Source: Chryseobacterium sp. KACC 21268 (lineage in GTDB: Bacteria > Bacteroidota > Bacteroidia > Flavobacteriales > Weeksellaceae). Taken from it: a DNA stretch of 64,000 bases. Numbering within the stretch: the stretch's first letter is position 1; each line of letters begins with the position of its first letter. The translations under genes and the position numbers were made by a program. Location: contig CP117875.1 in assembly GCA_028736075.1 (NCBI GenBank), positions 2,046,001 through 2,110,000 on the forward strand, read 5' to 3'. This document shows, piece by piece, positions 47,371 to 56,587 of this stretch. A model generated the notes under the pieces. The model was not told the DNA's origin, did not search any database, and saw only the letters and a program-made list of their open reading frames with translations.

Positions 47371-48381
47371 ATGTCTTCGAATAAAAACGCTTTAATCCGT
47401 TACAAAACTCTGGACAAATGTCTGAAGAACAAGTACAAAAAATACACTTTGGAAGATCTGATGGAGGAATGTTCCGAAGCTTTGTTTGAATTTGAAGGCA
47501 AAGAATCTTTTGTGAGTAAACGGACCGTTCAGCTCGATCTGCAGAATATGCGAAGTGAGAAGTTCGGTTATGAAGCGCCAATTGAGGTTTATGAAAGAAG
47601 ATATTATCGATACAGTGATCCTGATTATAGCATTCATCAGATCTCAGTCAATGAAAATGATCTGAAGGCGATGAACAATGCGGTGCAGATCCTGAAGCAA
47701 TTTAAAGATTTTTCGATGTTCAAAGAGATGAATGGAGTGATCCAAAAACTAGAAGATTCGATACAGTCGACGACTCAAAAATCCATCATTCATCTGGATA
47801 AAAATGAGCAGTTGAAAGGCTTGGAGCATATTGATATTTTGTATGAAAGTATTCTGAACAAAAACGTTTTGAAAATCTGTTACAAGAGTTTCAAGGCAAG
47901 GGAAATGAATATTCTGACCGTTCATCCGCAATTATTAAAGGAATACAATAACCGTTGGTTTCTCATCTGTTATCACAAGAACAGCATTATGAATCTCGCT
48001 TTGGATAGGATGGAGGAAATTGAAATCGATGATAAAACGGAATATATCGACAAGGATTTCAATGCTGACCGTTATTTTGGAGAAGTGATTGGTGCGACCG
48101 TTTCGGAAACTCAAAGGCCTCAGAATGTGATTTTCCACATTACCAAAAAACACGCACCTTATGTGAAAACCAAGCCATTTCACCACAGTCAAGTGATTAT
48201 GGAGGAAGATGAAAATGGAACCACTTTCAAGATCTGTGTCCAGCTGAATTTTGAGTTGGAAAGAATGATCCTTGGAATGGGAGAATTCATTAAAGTTTTG
48301 GCACCGAGGAAGTTGAAGCAGAGAATTGCGAAAAGTCTAAAGTTAGCGAGTGAAAATTACATTTCTGAAACGGAAAATTAA
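47371..48381 (+). CDS. WYL-domain transcriptional regulator
   Basis: A 336-residue protein. Residues ~1-75 look like a winged helix region (IRYKTLDKCLKNKYKKYTLEDLMEEC..VSKRTVQLDLQNMR). The WYL domain is around residues 165-230, with VHPQLLKEYNNRWFLICYHK in place of the typical WYL triad, and a WCX-like C-terminal extension follows (MILGMGEFIKVLAPRKLKQRI). WYL proteins bind small nucleic-acid ligands and often regulate defence loci. It is on the same strand as the helicase and HopJ genes but after a terminator. Its last 4 bases overlap the convergent DEAD-box gene. Confidence 0.85.
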   Translation: MSSNKNALIRYKTLDKCLKNKYKKYTLEDLMEECSEALFEFEGKESFVSKRTVQLDLQNMRSEKFGYEAPIEVYERRYYRYSDPDYSIHQISVNENDLKAMNNAVQILKQFKDFSMFKEMNGVIQKLEDSIQSTTQKSIIHLDKNEQLKGLEHIDILYESILNKNVLKICYKSFKAREMNILTVHPQLLKEYNNRWFLICYHKNSIMNLALDRMEEIEIDDKTEYIDKDFNADRYFGEVIGATVSETQRPQNVIFHITKKHAPYVKTKPFHHSQVIMEEDENGTTFKICVQLNFELERMILGMGEFIKVLAPRKLKQRIAKSLKLASENYISETEN

Positions 48382-49520
48382 TAACCGCGTAGATTAATTC
48401 CTTCTGTTCTTTGAAGTGTGACTTTCTTTCCCATTTTCTTTTGAATGACGCGGAAATGTTGCAATTCGTCATCGGTCAAAATGCTGATTGCTGTTCCTTT
48501 TTCACCAGCTCGCCCCGTTCTACCAATTCTGTGAATGTAATCCAGAGGCGAACGTGGCAGTTCGTAATTAATGACGCAAGGCAAAGCATCAATGTGAATT
48601 CCTCGACCAATCAAATCCGTTGCAACCAAAATTTGCGCACCGTTTACTTTGAATTCTTCCAAATTATTTCGTCTTGCGCCTTGCGATTTCTGACTGTGAA
48701 TCGCAACTGCTTTTATTTTATTTTTCTTTAGTTTTTCAACCAGATTATCCGCAGATTTTGTGGATGAAACAAAGATTAATGCTTTCTCAACCTTTTTTTC
48801 TTTAATCAAATATCTTAAAAACGGTCCTTTGTTTTCCGGAGAAACGTGATAAGCCAATTGCTCAATATCATCAATGGTAACTTCTTCTTTTTTAATTTCA
48901 ATCAATGTGGGATTAATGGAAAGACGCTGTTTCATCTCAGAAACTTTATCATCCAAAGTCGCTGAAAACAAAGTCGTTTGTTTCATCGCAGGCATCAAAC
49001 CGAAAAGCTTGTTCATCTCGTCGCCAAAACCCAATTGGAACATTTTGTCCGCTTCGTCTATCACCAAATGTTGGATTCCAGAAATGCTCAACGCATTGTG
49101 GTCAATCAAATCCAATAGACGTCCAGGAGTCGCAATTAAGACTTCTACACCAAACATTCCTTTCATTTGTGGATTGATGGAAACTCCGCCGTAAACTGCC
49201 ATCGTGCGAACGTCACGTTTTAGATTATCTGTGAAAGCTCGGAAAACTTCGTCAATTTGAATCGCCAATTCGCGCGTCGGAACCAATATCAAAACTTGAA
49301 CGTTACGGTCTTTTTTCACTTCCGTATTTTGAAGTTTTTCTAAAATCGGCATTACGAAACAAGCCGTTTTTCCAGAACCAGTTTGCGCAATTCCTATCAA
49401 ATCTTTTCCTTCTAAAATCACCGGAATCGCTTGCTCTTGGATTGGAAACGGCTTCAGATAACCTAACTTTTTTATAGAACTAATAATATTGCTTGATAAT
49501 CCTAACGACTCGAATGACAT
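48378..49520 (-). CDS. DEAD-box ATP-dependent RNA helicase (RhlE-like)
   Basis: A 380-residue RNA helicase. Q-motif GYLKPFPIQEQAIP, motif I AQTGSGKT, Ia PTRELAIQ, motif II VIDEADK, motif III SATLDD, and C-terminal motifs LVATDLIGRGIHID and HRIGRTGRAG are all present. It is short, with almost no C-terminal tail beyond the core. Likely roles are ribosome assembly or RNA turnover. ATG 49520 gives the family start MSFESLGLS. Confidence 0.92.
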   Translation of the reverse strand: MSFESLGLSSNIISSIKKLGYLKPFPIQEQAIPVILEGKDLIGIAQTGSGKTACFVMPILEKLQNTEVKKDRNVQVLILVPTRELAIQIDEVFRAFTDNLKRDVRTMAVYGGVSINPQMKGMFGVEVLIATPGRLLDLIDHNALSISGIQHLVIDEADKMFQLGFGDEMNKLFGLMPAMKQTTLFSATLDDKVSEMKQRLSINPTLIEIKKEEVTIDDIEQLAYHVSPENKGPFLRYLIKEKKVEKALIFVSSTKSADNLVEKLKKNKIKAVAIHSQKSQGARRNNLEEFKVNGAQILVATDLIGRGIHIDALPCVINYELPRSPLDYIHRIGRTGRAGEKGTAISILTDDELQHFRVIQKKMGKKVTLQRTEGINLRGY

Positions 49521-49563
49521 AAAATATTGATTTGGTGCAAAGATAAGTTTTTGCAATTGGTTT

Positions 49564-50070
49564 CTAGTGATTTTTAGAATTCAAGATGGTTTCAAATTTC
49601 TCAAGGATCGAATTTTCTGTATCAGATAAGTTAATGAAATATCGTGTTTGCCAAAGTTTGGTTTTCTCAGCTTGTTTGCTGATTGGAAACTGCCAGTCCG
49701 AGTAAACTCTAAAACCGCGTTTTCCGGTTTTCAATTGACTGGAAATTAGGTCTTGTTTTTCTAAAATCGATTTTGAAAAGATGAAAAATCCAGCATTCTC
49801 ATTTTCTTCCATTAAAACAATATAGAAATCAAAATCATCATTTACATCAAAAGGAACTGTTTTCTTGTCCTGATCTCGCTTCCAAAATGTAACGAATTGT
49901 CCAATTTTCTTAGGCGTCAATTTTGACTTTCTGAATTTGATCTTAATGCAATTAATTCTAAAATTAAAACCAATATATTCCTCAGATTCTTTGTCAGGAT
50001 CTATTTCTGAGAGATGATAGTTCAAAGCTTTGAAAATCAGATTATCAAGTTTTTCTATTTCATTTATCAT
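49564..50070 (-). CDS. MepB-family protein
   Basis: A 168-residue protein that matches the MepB family in GFNFRINCIKIKFRKSKLTPKKIGQFVTFWKRD and FIFSKSILEKQDLIS and KRGFRVYSDW. The family was named from a staphylococcal efflux operon, but its biochemistry is not known. It lies 43 bp upstream of the DEAD-box gene on the same strand. Confidence 0.82.
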   Translation of the reverse strand: MINEIEKLDNLIFKALNYHLSEIDPDKESEEYIGFNFRINCIKIKFRKSKLTPKKIGQFVTFWKRDQDKKTVPFDVNDDFDFYIVLMEENENAGFFIFSKSILEKQDLISSQLKTGKRGFRVYSDWQFPISKQAEKTKLWQTRYFINLSDTENSILEKFETILNSKNH

Positions 50071-50083
50071 AGATTTCGTTTTT

Positions 50084-50126
50084 AATAAAAAAAAACTTTG
50101 TCAGAACCGGAGCTCTGACAAAGTTT
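50084..50126 (-). terminator. Terminator of the S46 peptidase gene
   Basis: AAACTTTGTCAGA/TCTGACAAAGTTT 13-bp stem; the A9 at 50084-50092 gives the T-run on the - strand. Confidence 0.88.
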
Positions 50127-50148
50127 AAATTATATTATTTCTGATTGC

Positions 50149-52284
50149 TTACTTCACGATTTTCATCTCGTTCAGCAACCATTTTGAGTCCGCATATTTA
50201 TCAATAACAAACAGAATGTACTTCGTATCAACCATAATGTTTCTGCACAGTTTAGGATCATAATTGATGTCACTCATTGTACCTTCCCATTGTCTGTCAA
50301 AGTTAAGACCGATGAGGTTTCCGTAAGCATCCAAAGCAGGACTTCCGGAGTTTCCACCGGTTGTATGGTTGGTAGCTGTAAAGTTCACAGGAACATCGCC
50401 AGTTTTATCTTTGTAAACACCGTAATCCTTGGTGTTGTAAAGACTGATTAATTTTTTAGGCAAATCAAATTCATAATCACCCGGAATATATTTTTCCATC
50501 ACACCAGCAAGATGCGTTTGATAGCCATAAGAAACAGCATCTCTTGGATCTGAACCTTTCACCTGTCCATAAGTTACACGCAATGTAGAATTAGCATCTG
50601 GGAAGAATTTTCTGTCCTTATCCGTTTCCATCTGCTGCGCCATAAATTTCTTTTGTAAAGCATCAATATCAGTCTGTAGAGAATTTACTTTTGCATCTGT
50701 TGTCGCTAAATAGGAACTTTTAAAAATTCCAAACATCTGGATGAATGGATCCTTTTTCAGATTATCAACCAAGACTTTTTGATCTGTAAAAAATTTGTTG
50801 ACATCATTGGCTTTTGTTCCATTGATATTTCCTCGGCCTGTGATGATTGACATTTTGGAAACACTTTCCATCATTCCAAGATTTTTATTGGCATCTTTTA
50901 GCTGCTCAAAATCTTTCGGTAAAAATTGTGCGGGTGTTTTGTCAGCATACAGAGCAAGTATTTTTGCTGTCACTTTTGCATCTAATTCTGCATCATAATC
51001 TTTATAGAATTCTGTCAATCTGGACTTTAATGATTCCAAATATTTTGCATCTACTTTTCCTGCTTCGTAATCGCGAATGTAATTGGAATAGATATTGGCT
51101 AAAGTGAACGTTTCAGAATTTCTTGCAATCTCGGAGTAGTAGGCTCTATGAAGGCTGTATGGAGCTTGTTCGCTGTATTTTTGATTTAGACCGTCAATAG
51201 TCGGTTTGATTGCTGGATTTTTAGAAATTAAAGTCTGCTCGTATTGTCTTTTCTTTTCAACGGCATTGGATTTTTTGAGACCTTCCACCTCGCCAATCCA
51301 TTTTTTCCAATAGTTAGCAACTCTTGCATACTTTGAAGCATATTGAATTTTAGTTGCAGCATTGGTTCTCATTTTCTCATCCAAAGTTTTCAGAGCAACA
51401 TCGCGCACTGCAATCATTGCAGGATCTGTCTCTGTCATAATTTTCTCCACAGCAATAGCAGGCAGATATTCTGTCGTTCTTCCCGGGAATCCAAATACGA
51501 AAGTGAAATCATCTTCTTTCTTATCTTTTACGGAAATCGGAAGGAAATGTTTCGGTGTGTAAGGAATATTATCTTTGGAGTATTCTGCAGGTTTGTTGTT
51601 TTTATCAGCATAAATTCTGAACATAGAGAAATCTCCTGTATGTCTTGGCCAAACCCAGTTGTCTGTGTCCGAACCATATTTTCCAATGGCGGAAGGTGGT
51701 GCACCCACCAAACGGATATCCTTGAAAGTCTCGATAACATAAGCATAAAACTTATTCCCGTAATACATAGATCTCACAGAAATAGTTTGGTAAGATTCTG
51801 TTTTTTGAGCTTTTTTATAAGCTTCAATATTTTCGTTGATTTTCTTAATCAGATCAGCGCCCGTCAGGTTTTCTGTTCCTGGAAGGATTTGAGCAGTCAC
51901 TTCTTTGATGTCTGTGATAAAGTCAACCGTGACGCCAGGATTTGGCAATTCGCCGGTCATATCTTTTGCCCAGAAGCCATTTGTTAAAAGGTCATTTTCA
52001 ACCGTGGAGTGGGATTGGATGTTATCATAACCACAATGGTGATTGGTAAGCAACAACCCTTTTGGGGAAATCACCTCGGCTGTACAGCCACCGTCAAATT
52101 GCACCACAGCATCTTTGATACTCGCTTTATCCGTATTGAAGATGTCTTTTGCCGAAATCTTCATTCCCAGGCTTTTCATTTCTTTTTCATTAAGTTCCGT
52201 CGGGATCCACATTCCGCCGTATTGCTGGCCAAAAGCCATGACAGCTGGAAGAAGCAGGGCTGATAGAAGGATTTTTCTTTTCAT
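50149..52284 (-). CDS. S46-family dipeptidyl-peptidase, DPP11-like
   Basis: A 711-residue secreted peptidase with signal peptide MKRKILLSALLLPAVMAFGQ. The chymotrypsin-type triad lies in LLTNHHCGY (His82/83), YGSDTDNW (Asp206/208) and GGNSGSPALD (Ser646). Eighteen residues after the catalytic Ser an Arg occurs (NFDRQWEG, Arg664). This aligns with Arg673 of Porphyromonas DPP11, which selects for Asp/Glu at P1, whereas DPP7 has Gly there. It is therefore expected to release N-terminal X-Asp/X-Glu dipeptides in the periplasm for amino-acid nutrition. Confidence 0.9.
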   Translation of the reverse strand: MKRKILLSALLLPAVMAFGQQYGGMWIPTELNEKEMKSLGMKISAKDIFNTDKASIKDAVVQFDGGCTAEVISPKGLLLTNHHCGYDNIQSHSTVENDLLTNGFWAKDMTGELPNPGVTVDFITDIKEVTAQILPGTENLTGADLIKKINENIEAYKKAQKTESYQTISVRSMYYGNKFYAYVIETFKDIRLVGAPPSAIGKYGSDTDNWVWPRHTGDFSMFRIYADKNNKPAEYSKDNIPYTPKHFLPISVKDKKEDDFTFVFGFPGRTTEYLPAIAVEKIMTETDPAMIAVRDVALKTLDEKMRTNAATKIQYASKYARVANYWKKWIGEVEGLKKSNAVEKKRQYEQTLISKNPAIKPTIDGLNQKYSEQAPYSLHRAYYSEIARNSETFTLANIYSNYIRDYEAGKVDAKYLESLKSRLTEFYKDYDAELDAKVTAKILALYADKTPAQFLPKDFEQLKDANKNLGMMESVSKMSIITGRGNINGTKANDVNKFFTDQKVLVDNLKKDPFIQMFGIFKSSYLATTDAKVNSLQTDIDALQKKFMAQQMETDKDRKFFPDANSTLRVTYGQVKGSDPRDAVSYGYQTHLAGVMEKYIPGDYEFDLPKKLISLYNTKDYGVYKDKTGDVPVNFTATNHTTGGNSGSPALDAYGNLIGLNFDRQWEGTMSDINYDPKLCRNIMVDTKYILFVIDKYADSKWLLNEMKIVK

Positions 52285-52360
52285 TATATCAAAATATCAA
52301 TTTATAAACGTGACGAATTTAAAGAAAATAATCTGAACAGGATTATACTTCAGCAACTAT

Positions 52361-52392
52361 CAAAAAAAAATAGAACCTAATATTAGATTCTA
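52361..52392 (-). terminator. Terminator of the thioesterase gene
   Basis: AGAATCTAAT/ATTAGGTTCT stem read on the - strand, then T9 (52361-52369). Confidence 0.7.
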
Positions 52393-52397
52393 TAGAT

Positions 52398-52820
52398 TTA
52401 TAAGGGTTGATTTCCTGCAGATGTATTCTTGACATTCAATCGATCCTCTACATATTCTATTGTGGTTTTACCGTGCGGTTTAGGATTTCCATCTTCGTCC
52501 AAGGCTACAAAAACTAGTCTTTCGATGGTAATAATCTTTTGATGCGTCATTTTATTTCTAACCTCGCATCGCAATGTCAAAGATGATCTCCCGAATTCTA
52601 CTGCTTCAATCCCAATCTCAATGATGTCACCTTGCTTTGCAGAACTCACAAAGTTGATTTCCGAGATATATTTGGTAACTGTCCTCGAATTTTCCAATTG
52701 AATAATGGCGTAAAGCGCTGCCTCTTCATCTATCCATTGCAGCAATCTACCTCCGAAAAGTGAATGATTTGGGTTTAGGTCTTCCGGTTTTATCCATTTT
52801 CTGGTGTGGTAATTCATCAT
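52398..52820 (-). CDS. Acyl-CoA thioesterase (hotdog fold, YciA/BACH type)
   Basis: A 140-residue protein with the family pattern NPNHSLFGGRLLQWIDEEAALYA (catalytic Asn/Asp region), ISEINFVSSAKQGDIIEIGIE and RSSLTLRCEV. It hydrolyses acyl-CoA thioesters in the cytoplasm; chain-length preference is unknown. Two Met codons start the ORF and the second may be used. Confidence 0.88.
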   Translation of the reverse strand: MMNYHTRKWIKPEDLNPNHSLFGGRLLQWIDEEAALYAIIQLENSRTVTKYISEINFVSSAKQGDIIEIGIEAVEFGRSSLTLRCEVRNKMTHQKIITIERLVFVALDEDGNPKPHGKTTIEYVEDRLNVKNTSAGNQPL

Positions 52821-52947
52821 GACTCTATACTGTTTTAAGATGCTGCAAAGGTAAGAATTTACTATAAAATGAAGGTTCTAAGAATATAGAAATTACTAAT
52901 GATCAAATTAATTTTTCGAAATATGAGTTTAAATCTTTTGGTTGGAT

Positions 52948-52977
52948 TTTTGATTCCCTAGAATCTTAGTATTTTTG
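52948..52977 (+). promoter_or_regulatory. Putative promoter of aguBA
   Basis: TATTTTTG (52970-52977) fits the -7 consensus and a TTTTTG precedes it by 17 bp. Confidence 0.45.
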
Positions 52978-52992
52978 TAAAAATTTTTAGAA

Positions 52993-53868
52993 ATGTCAAA
53001 AGTTAAAATCGGAACTGTTCAGATGTCTTGCGTTGCAGACAAGCAGCAAAATCTGGACAAAGCCATTGAAAAAATAAGAGAGGCCGCAGCTAAAGGAGCA
53101 CAAATCGTTTGTTTGCAAGAGCTTTTCACATCCTTATATTTCTGCGATGTCGAAGATTACGACAACTTCGACTTGGCAGAAGCTATTCCTGGACCTTCAA
53201 CAGATGCTTTGTCTCCTGTTGCAAAGGAATTGGGCGTTGTCATCATCGCTTCATTATTTGAGAAAAGAGCTCAGGGACTTTACCATAATACAACCGCAGT
53301 GATTGATGCAGACGGAACTTATCTTGGTAAATATCGAAAAATGCACATTCCGGATGATCCCGCTTTCTATGAGAAGTTCTATTTCACGCCAGGTGATCTG
53401 GGCTATAAGATTTTCCCGACGAAATTTGGAAAAGTTGGTATCCTGATCTGTTGGGATCAATGGTATCCGGAAGCATCAAGAATCACAGCTTTGATGGGTG
53501 CTGATATTATGTTCTACCCAACAGCGATTGGTTGGGACACAACTCAAGATGAAGAAACAAACCAAGACCAATACAACGCTTGGCAAACCATTCAACGTTC
53601 TCACTCGGTTGCAAACGGACTTCCCGTAGTTTCTGTAAATAGAGTAGGCTACGAGCAAGATGGCGCGATGAAATTCTGGGGCGGAAGTTTTGTTACAAAT
53701 GCTCAAGGAAAATTATTATATATGGCTTCTCACGACAAAGAAGAAGTGGAAGTGACAGAAGTTGACCTGGCACAAACAGATTATATGAGAAAGCACTGGC
53801 CATTCTTGAGAGACAGAAGGATTGAGACATATTCGCCGATTACAAAACGTTTTATTGACGAGGATTAA
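52993..53868 (+). CDS. aguB: N-carbamoylputrescine amidohydrolase
   Basis: A 291-residue nitrilase-superfamily enzyme with the catalytic triad Glu43 (LQELFTSLYF), Lys116 (KYRKMHIPDDP) and Cys153 (ICWDQWYPEA). It turns N-carbamoylputrescine into putrescine, CO2 and ammonia, the last step of the agmatine route. The stop TAA overlaps the aguA ATG by one base (TAATG), so both enzymes are made from one mRNA. Confidence 0.95.
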   Translation: MSKVKIGTVQMSCVADKQQNLDKAIEKIREAAAKGAQIVCLQELFTSLYFCDVEDYDNFDLAEAIPGPSTDALSPVAKELGVVIIASLFEKRAQGLYHNTTAVIDADGTYLGKYRKMHIPDDPAFYEKFYFTPGDLGYKIFPTKFGKVGILICWDQWYPEASRITALMGADIMFYPTAIGWDTTQDEETNQDQYNAWQTIQRSHSVANGLPVVSVNRVGYEQDGAMKFWGGSFVTNAQGKLLYMASHDKEEVEVTEVDLAQTDYMRKHWPFLRDRRIETYSPITKRFIDED

Positions 53869-54926
53869 TGACAATAGATAAAGATTTCAATCCATTAGAA
53901 AGTGGATACACTTTCCCAGCAGAATGGGAAGAGCACGAAGCAACCTGGCTTTCTTGGCCACACAAAGAGGAATCCTGGCCGGAAAGAATAGATTTGATCT
54001 ATCCAGCTTACGCCAAATTCATTACAGAACTCACGAAAGGTGAATTTGTTTGCATCAATGTAAAAGATCAGGAAATGCAGGCTTTCGCAATGAAACATAT
54101 TTCCAAAGCCGGCGCTGATATTTCGAAAGTCGAATTTTATTTCCACGAAACGAATGACGCTTGGTGCAGAGATCACGGTCCTGCTTTCTTGGTTAATAAA
54201 GACGGAGAAGAGCCTCAGAAAATTATTGTAGATTGGGGATTCAATGCGTGGGGCGGAAAATATCCACCATTCGAGTTGGATGATGTCATTCCAACCAAAA
54301 TTGCTGAAGAAAAAGGATTGCCAGTTCTTTATCCAGGAATTATAATGGAAGGTGGTTCGGTTGAATTCAACGGCGCTGGAACGGTTTTAACTTCCAGATC
54401 TTGTTTGCTTAATGAAAATAGAAATCCACATCTTTCTCAGGAAGAAGTAGAAGATTATCTAAAAAAATATTACGGACAAAAACAAGTCCTTTGGGTAGAT
54501 GATGGCATTATTGGCGATGATACAGACGGACACGTGGACGATACGATCAGATTCGTAAATGAAGACACCGTTCTAACGGTTATTGAAGACAATAAAGAAG
54601 ATGACAATTACGAGATCCTTCAAACCAACCTTCGTCAATTAAAAGAAATGAAATTGTTGGACGGAAGACCTCTCAATATCATCGAACTTCCAATGCCAGA
54701 TCCAGTTTATTGCGATGGACAAAGATTACCAGCGTCTTACGCCAATTTCTACATCGCCAACAAATCTGTGATCGTTCCAACCTACAATTGCGACAAGGAT
54801 CAAGTTGCTTTGGACATCATCCAAAAATGTTTCCCGGAAAGGGAAGTGGTTGGCATAGATTCCACAGATATTATTTGGGGCTTGGGAAGTTTCCACTGCC
54901 TCAGTCAACAAGAACCTTTGGTTTAA
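53868..54926 (+). CDS. aguA: Agmatine deiminase
   Basis: A 352-residue enzyme of the Porphyromonas-type peptidyl-arginine deiminase (PPAD) superfamily. Substrate and catalytic motifs are seen in FPAEWEEHEATWLSWPH, NDAWCRDHGPAF, EGGSVEFNG, DTDGHVDD and the nucleophile Cys344 in GLGSFHCLSQQEP. It hydrolyses agmatine to N-carbamoylputrescine, which aguB then processes. The gene is translationally coupled to aguB and is followed by a terminator. Confidence 0.95.
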   Translation: MTIDKDFNPLESGYTFPAEWEEHEATWLSWPHKEESWPERIDLIYPAYAKFITELTKGEFVCINVKDQEMQAFAMKHISKAGADISKVEFYFHETNDAWCRDHGPAFLVNKDGEEPQKIIVDWGFNAWGGKYPPFELDDVIPTKIAEEKGLPVLYPGIIMEGGSVEFNGAGTVLTSRSCLLNENRNPHLSQEEVEDYLKKYYGQKQVLWVDDGIIGDDTDGHVDDTIRFVNEDTVLTVIEDNKEDDNYEILQTNLRQLKEMKLLDGRPLNIIELPMPDPVYCDGQRLPASYANFYIANKSVIVPTYNCDKDQVALDIIQKCFPEREVVGIDSTDIIWGLGSFHCLSQQEPLV

Positions 54927-54931
54927 AATAC

Positions 54932-54958
54932 AGATCCGCGAAACAGGCGGATCTTTTA
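54932..54958 (+). terminator. Terminator of aguBA
   Basis: AGATCCGC-GAAACAG-GCGGATCT 8-bp stem followed by TTT. Confidence 0.75.
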
Positions 54959-54975
54959 ATTTTTCAATTTAAATA

Positions 54976-56373
54976 ATGAGCGAAACACAGACTACCGAAC
55001 AGGTCAAAAAATATCTTCCTTTTATCTTGGGAACAGCCATTTTTATGCAAATGCTGGATTCCACGATTCTGAACACCTCTTTGCCTTCAATCGCCAGAGA
55101 TCTGCAGGAATCGCCTTTGGATATGCAGAATGCAATCATCAGTTATGTATTGACTTTGGCTTTGTTTATGCCAGTTAGCGGTTTTTTGGCGGATAAGTTC
55201 GGGACGAAAAGGATTTTCATTCTTTCTCTCGCTGTATTTTCTGTGGGATCGTTATTTTGTTCTTTATCGCAGGATTTGACGCAGTTGGTGATCTCACGAA
55301 TTGTCCAAGGAATTGGTGGAAGTTTGATGACGCCTGTCGGGAAATTGGCTTTGATCAGAGCTTTCAACAAAAATGAACTTTTGAAAGCGATGAACTTCGC
55401 TATCATTCCCGCATTGATCGGACCGGTAATGGGACCATTGGTTGGTGGTTATATGGTGGATTATTTGAGTTGGCACTGGATTTTTTTAATTAATATTCCG
55501 ATTGGATTGATAGGAATAATTCTGAGTTTGAAATATATGCCCAATTACAAATCGCCAGTTATCGACTTTGATCTGAAAGGATTTCTAATTTTCGCAATGG
55601 CATCTTTACTTCTTTCTGTTTCTTTGGAATTGCTCGGAAATGCGCAGAATATCACGCCAGTTCTCTTGGTTTTGGTCTTGGGATTTTTAATGCTTTACTT
55701 TTACTACAAGCACGCCAAAACAGACAACAATCCGATTTTTCCATTGAATCTTTTTCAGGTTCGGACGTTCCGTGTTGGGATTTTAGGAAATCTTGCTACA
55801 AGGCTGGGAATCAGTTCAATTCCGCTTTTGGTTCCGTTGATGATTCAGATCGCATACGGACAATCGGCGCTTACTTCAGGTTGGATTGTTGCACCAATGG
55901 CACTTACAGCGATGTTCGGAAAATCTTACGTGATCGGGATTTTGGATAAATTCGGTTACCGCAAGACCTTGATGACCAACACGTTTGTGATTGGCGTCTT
56001 GATCTGCTGTTTGGCAATTCCAACAGTTCAAAGTTCGATCTATTGGTACATTCCAATCTTGTTGGTTCTAGGTTTTTTCAATTCCATCCAGTTTACATCG
56101 ATGAACACGATTTCGATTGCCGATTTGCGACCATATCAAAACAGCAGTGGAAACTCTTTGGTTTCTGTCAATCAGCAGTTTGCGGTTGGATTCGGGATCG
56201 CGTTTGGTTTGATAGTTTTGAAATTGTTCGAAGGCGATACCACTTTCATCAAGAACGAAGTTCACAACGCGTTCCGATACACCTTTTTGATTGTCGGATC
56301 TCTCACGATTCTGTCCGGTTTTGTTTTTCGAAGACTCAATTTCCGTGATGGCGACAATATGAAATCGGTTTAA
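54976..56373 (+). CDS. DHA2-family MFS drug:proton antiporter (MdtD-like)
   Basis: A 465-residue exporter with about 14 hydrophobic helices. DHA2 landmarks are LDSTILNTSLPSIARDL in helix 1, motif A GFLADKFGTKRIFIL and motif C region LIGPVMGPLVGGYMVDYLSWHWIFLINIPIG. Members export amphiphilic drugs or metabolites; the substrate is unknown. It starts 17 bp after the aguBA hairpin. Confidence 0.88.
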   Translation: MSETQTTEQVKKYLPFILGTAIFMQMLDSTILNTSLPSIARDLQESPLDMQNAIISYVLTLALFMPVSGFLADKFGTKRIFILSLAVFSVGSLFCSLSQDLTQLVISRIVQGIGGSLMTPVGKLALIRAFNKNELLKAMNFAIIPALIGPVMGPLVGGYMVDYLSWHWIFLINIPIGLIGIILSLKYMPNYKSPVIDFDLKGFLIFAMASLLLSVSLELLGNAQNITPVLLVLVLGFLMLYFYYKHAKTDNNPIFPLNLFQVRTFRVGILGNLATRLGISSIPLLVPLMIQIAYGQSALTSGWIVAPMALTAMFGKSYVIGILDKFGYRKTLMTNTFVIGVLICCLAIPTVQSSIYWYIPILLVLGFFNSIQFTSMNTISIADLRPYQNSSGNSLVSVNQQFAVGFGIAFGLIVLKLFEGDTTFIKNEVHNAFRYTFLIVGSLTILSGFVFRRLNFRDGDNMKSV

Positions 56374-56407
56374 AATTAGTACAATTTAACTTCGTCGAAC
56401 CTTAAGG

Positions 56408-56516
56408 TTTGGGCAGCTTTATCCGCCTTCCACTCCCAATCTTTTTTGCAGAAGATTTCAGTTTAATTGAACTCGAATACCACGCAAAAAAGGATTTCCG
56501 TTCAAGTCGGGCTGCG
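56408..56516 (+). repeat. Dispersed palindromic repeat (family A), copy 5
   Basis: TTTGGGCAGCTTTATCCGCC to AAGTCGGGCTGCG with conserved CTTTTTTGC/GCAAAAAAG arms; its loop (AGAAGATTTCAGTTTAA) is close to that of copy 1. Confidence 0.9.
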
Positions 56517-56587
56517 AATTTCGATATAAAAAGACGATTTGTTAAAATATAAATTTTTCTATCTTTAAAAATTAAAAACTTCTCAAG

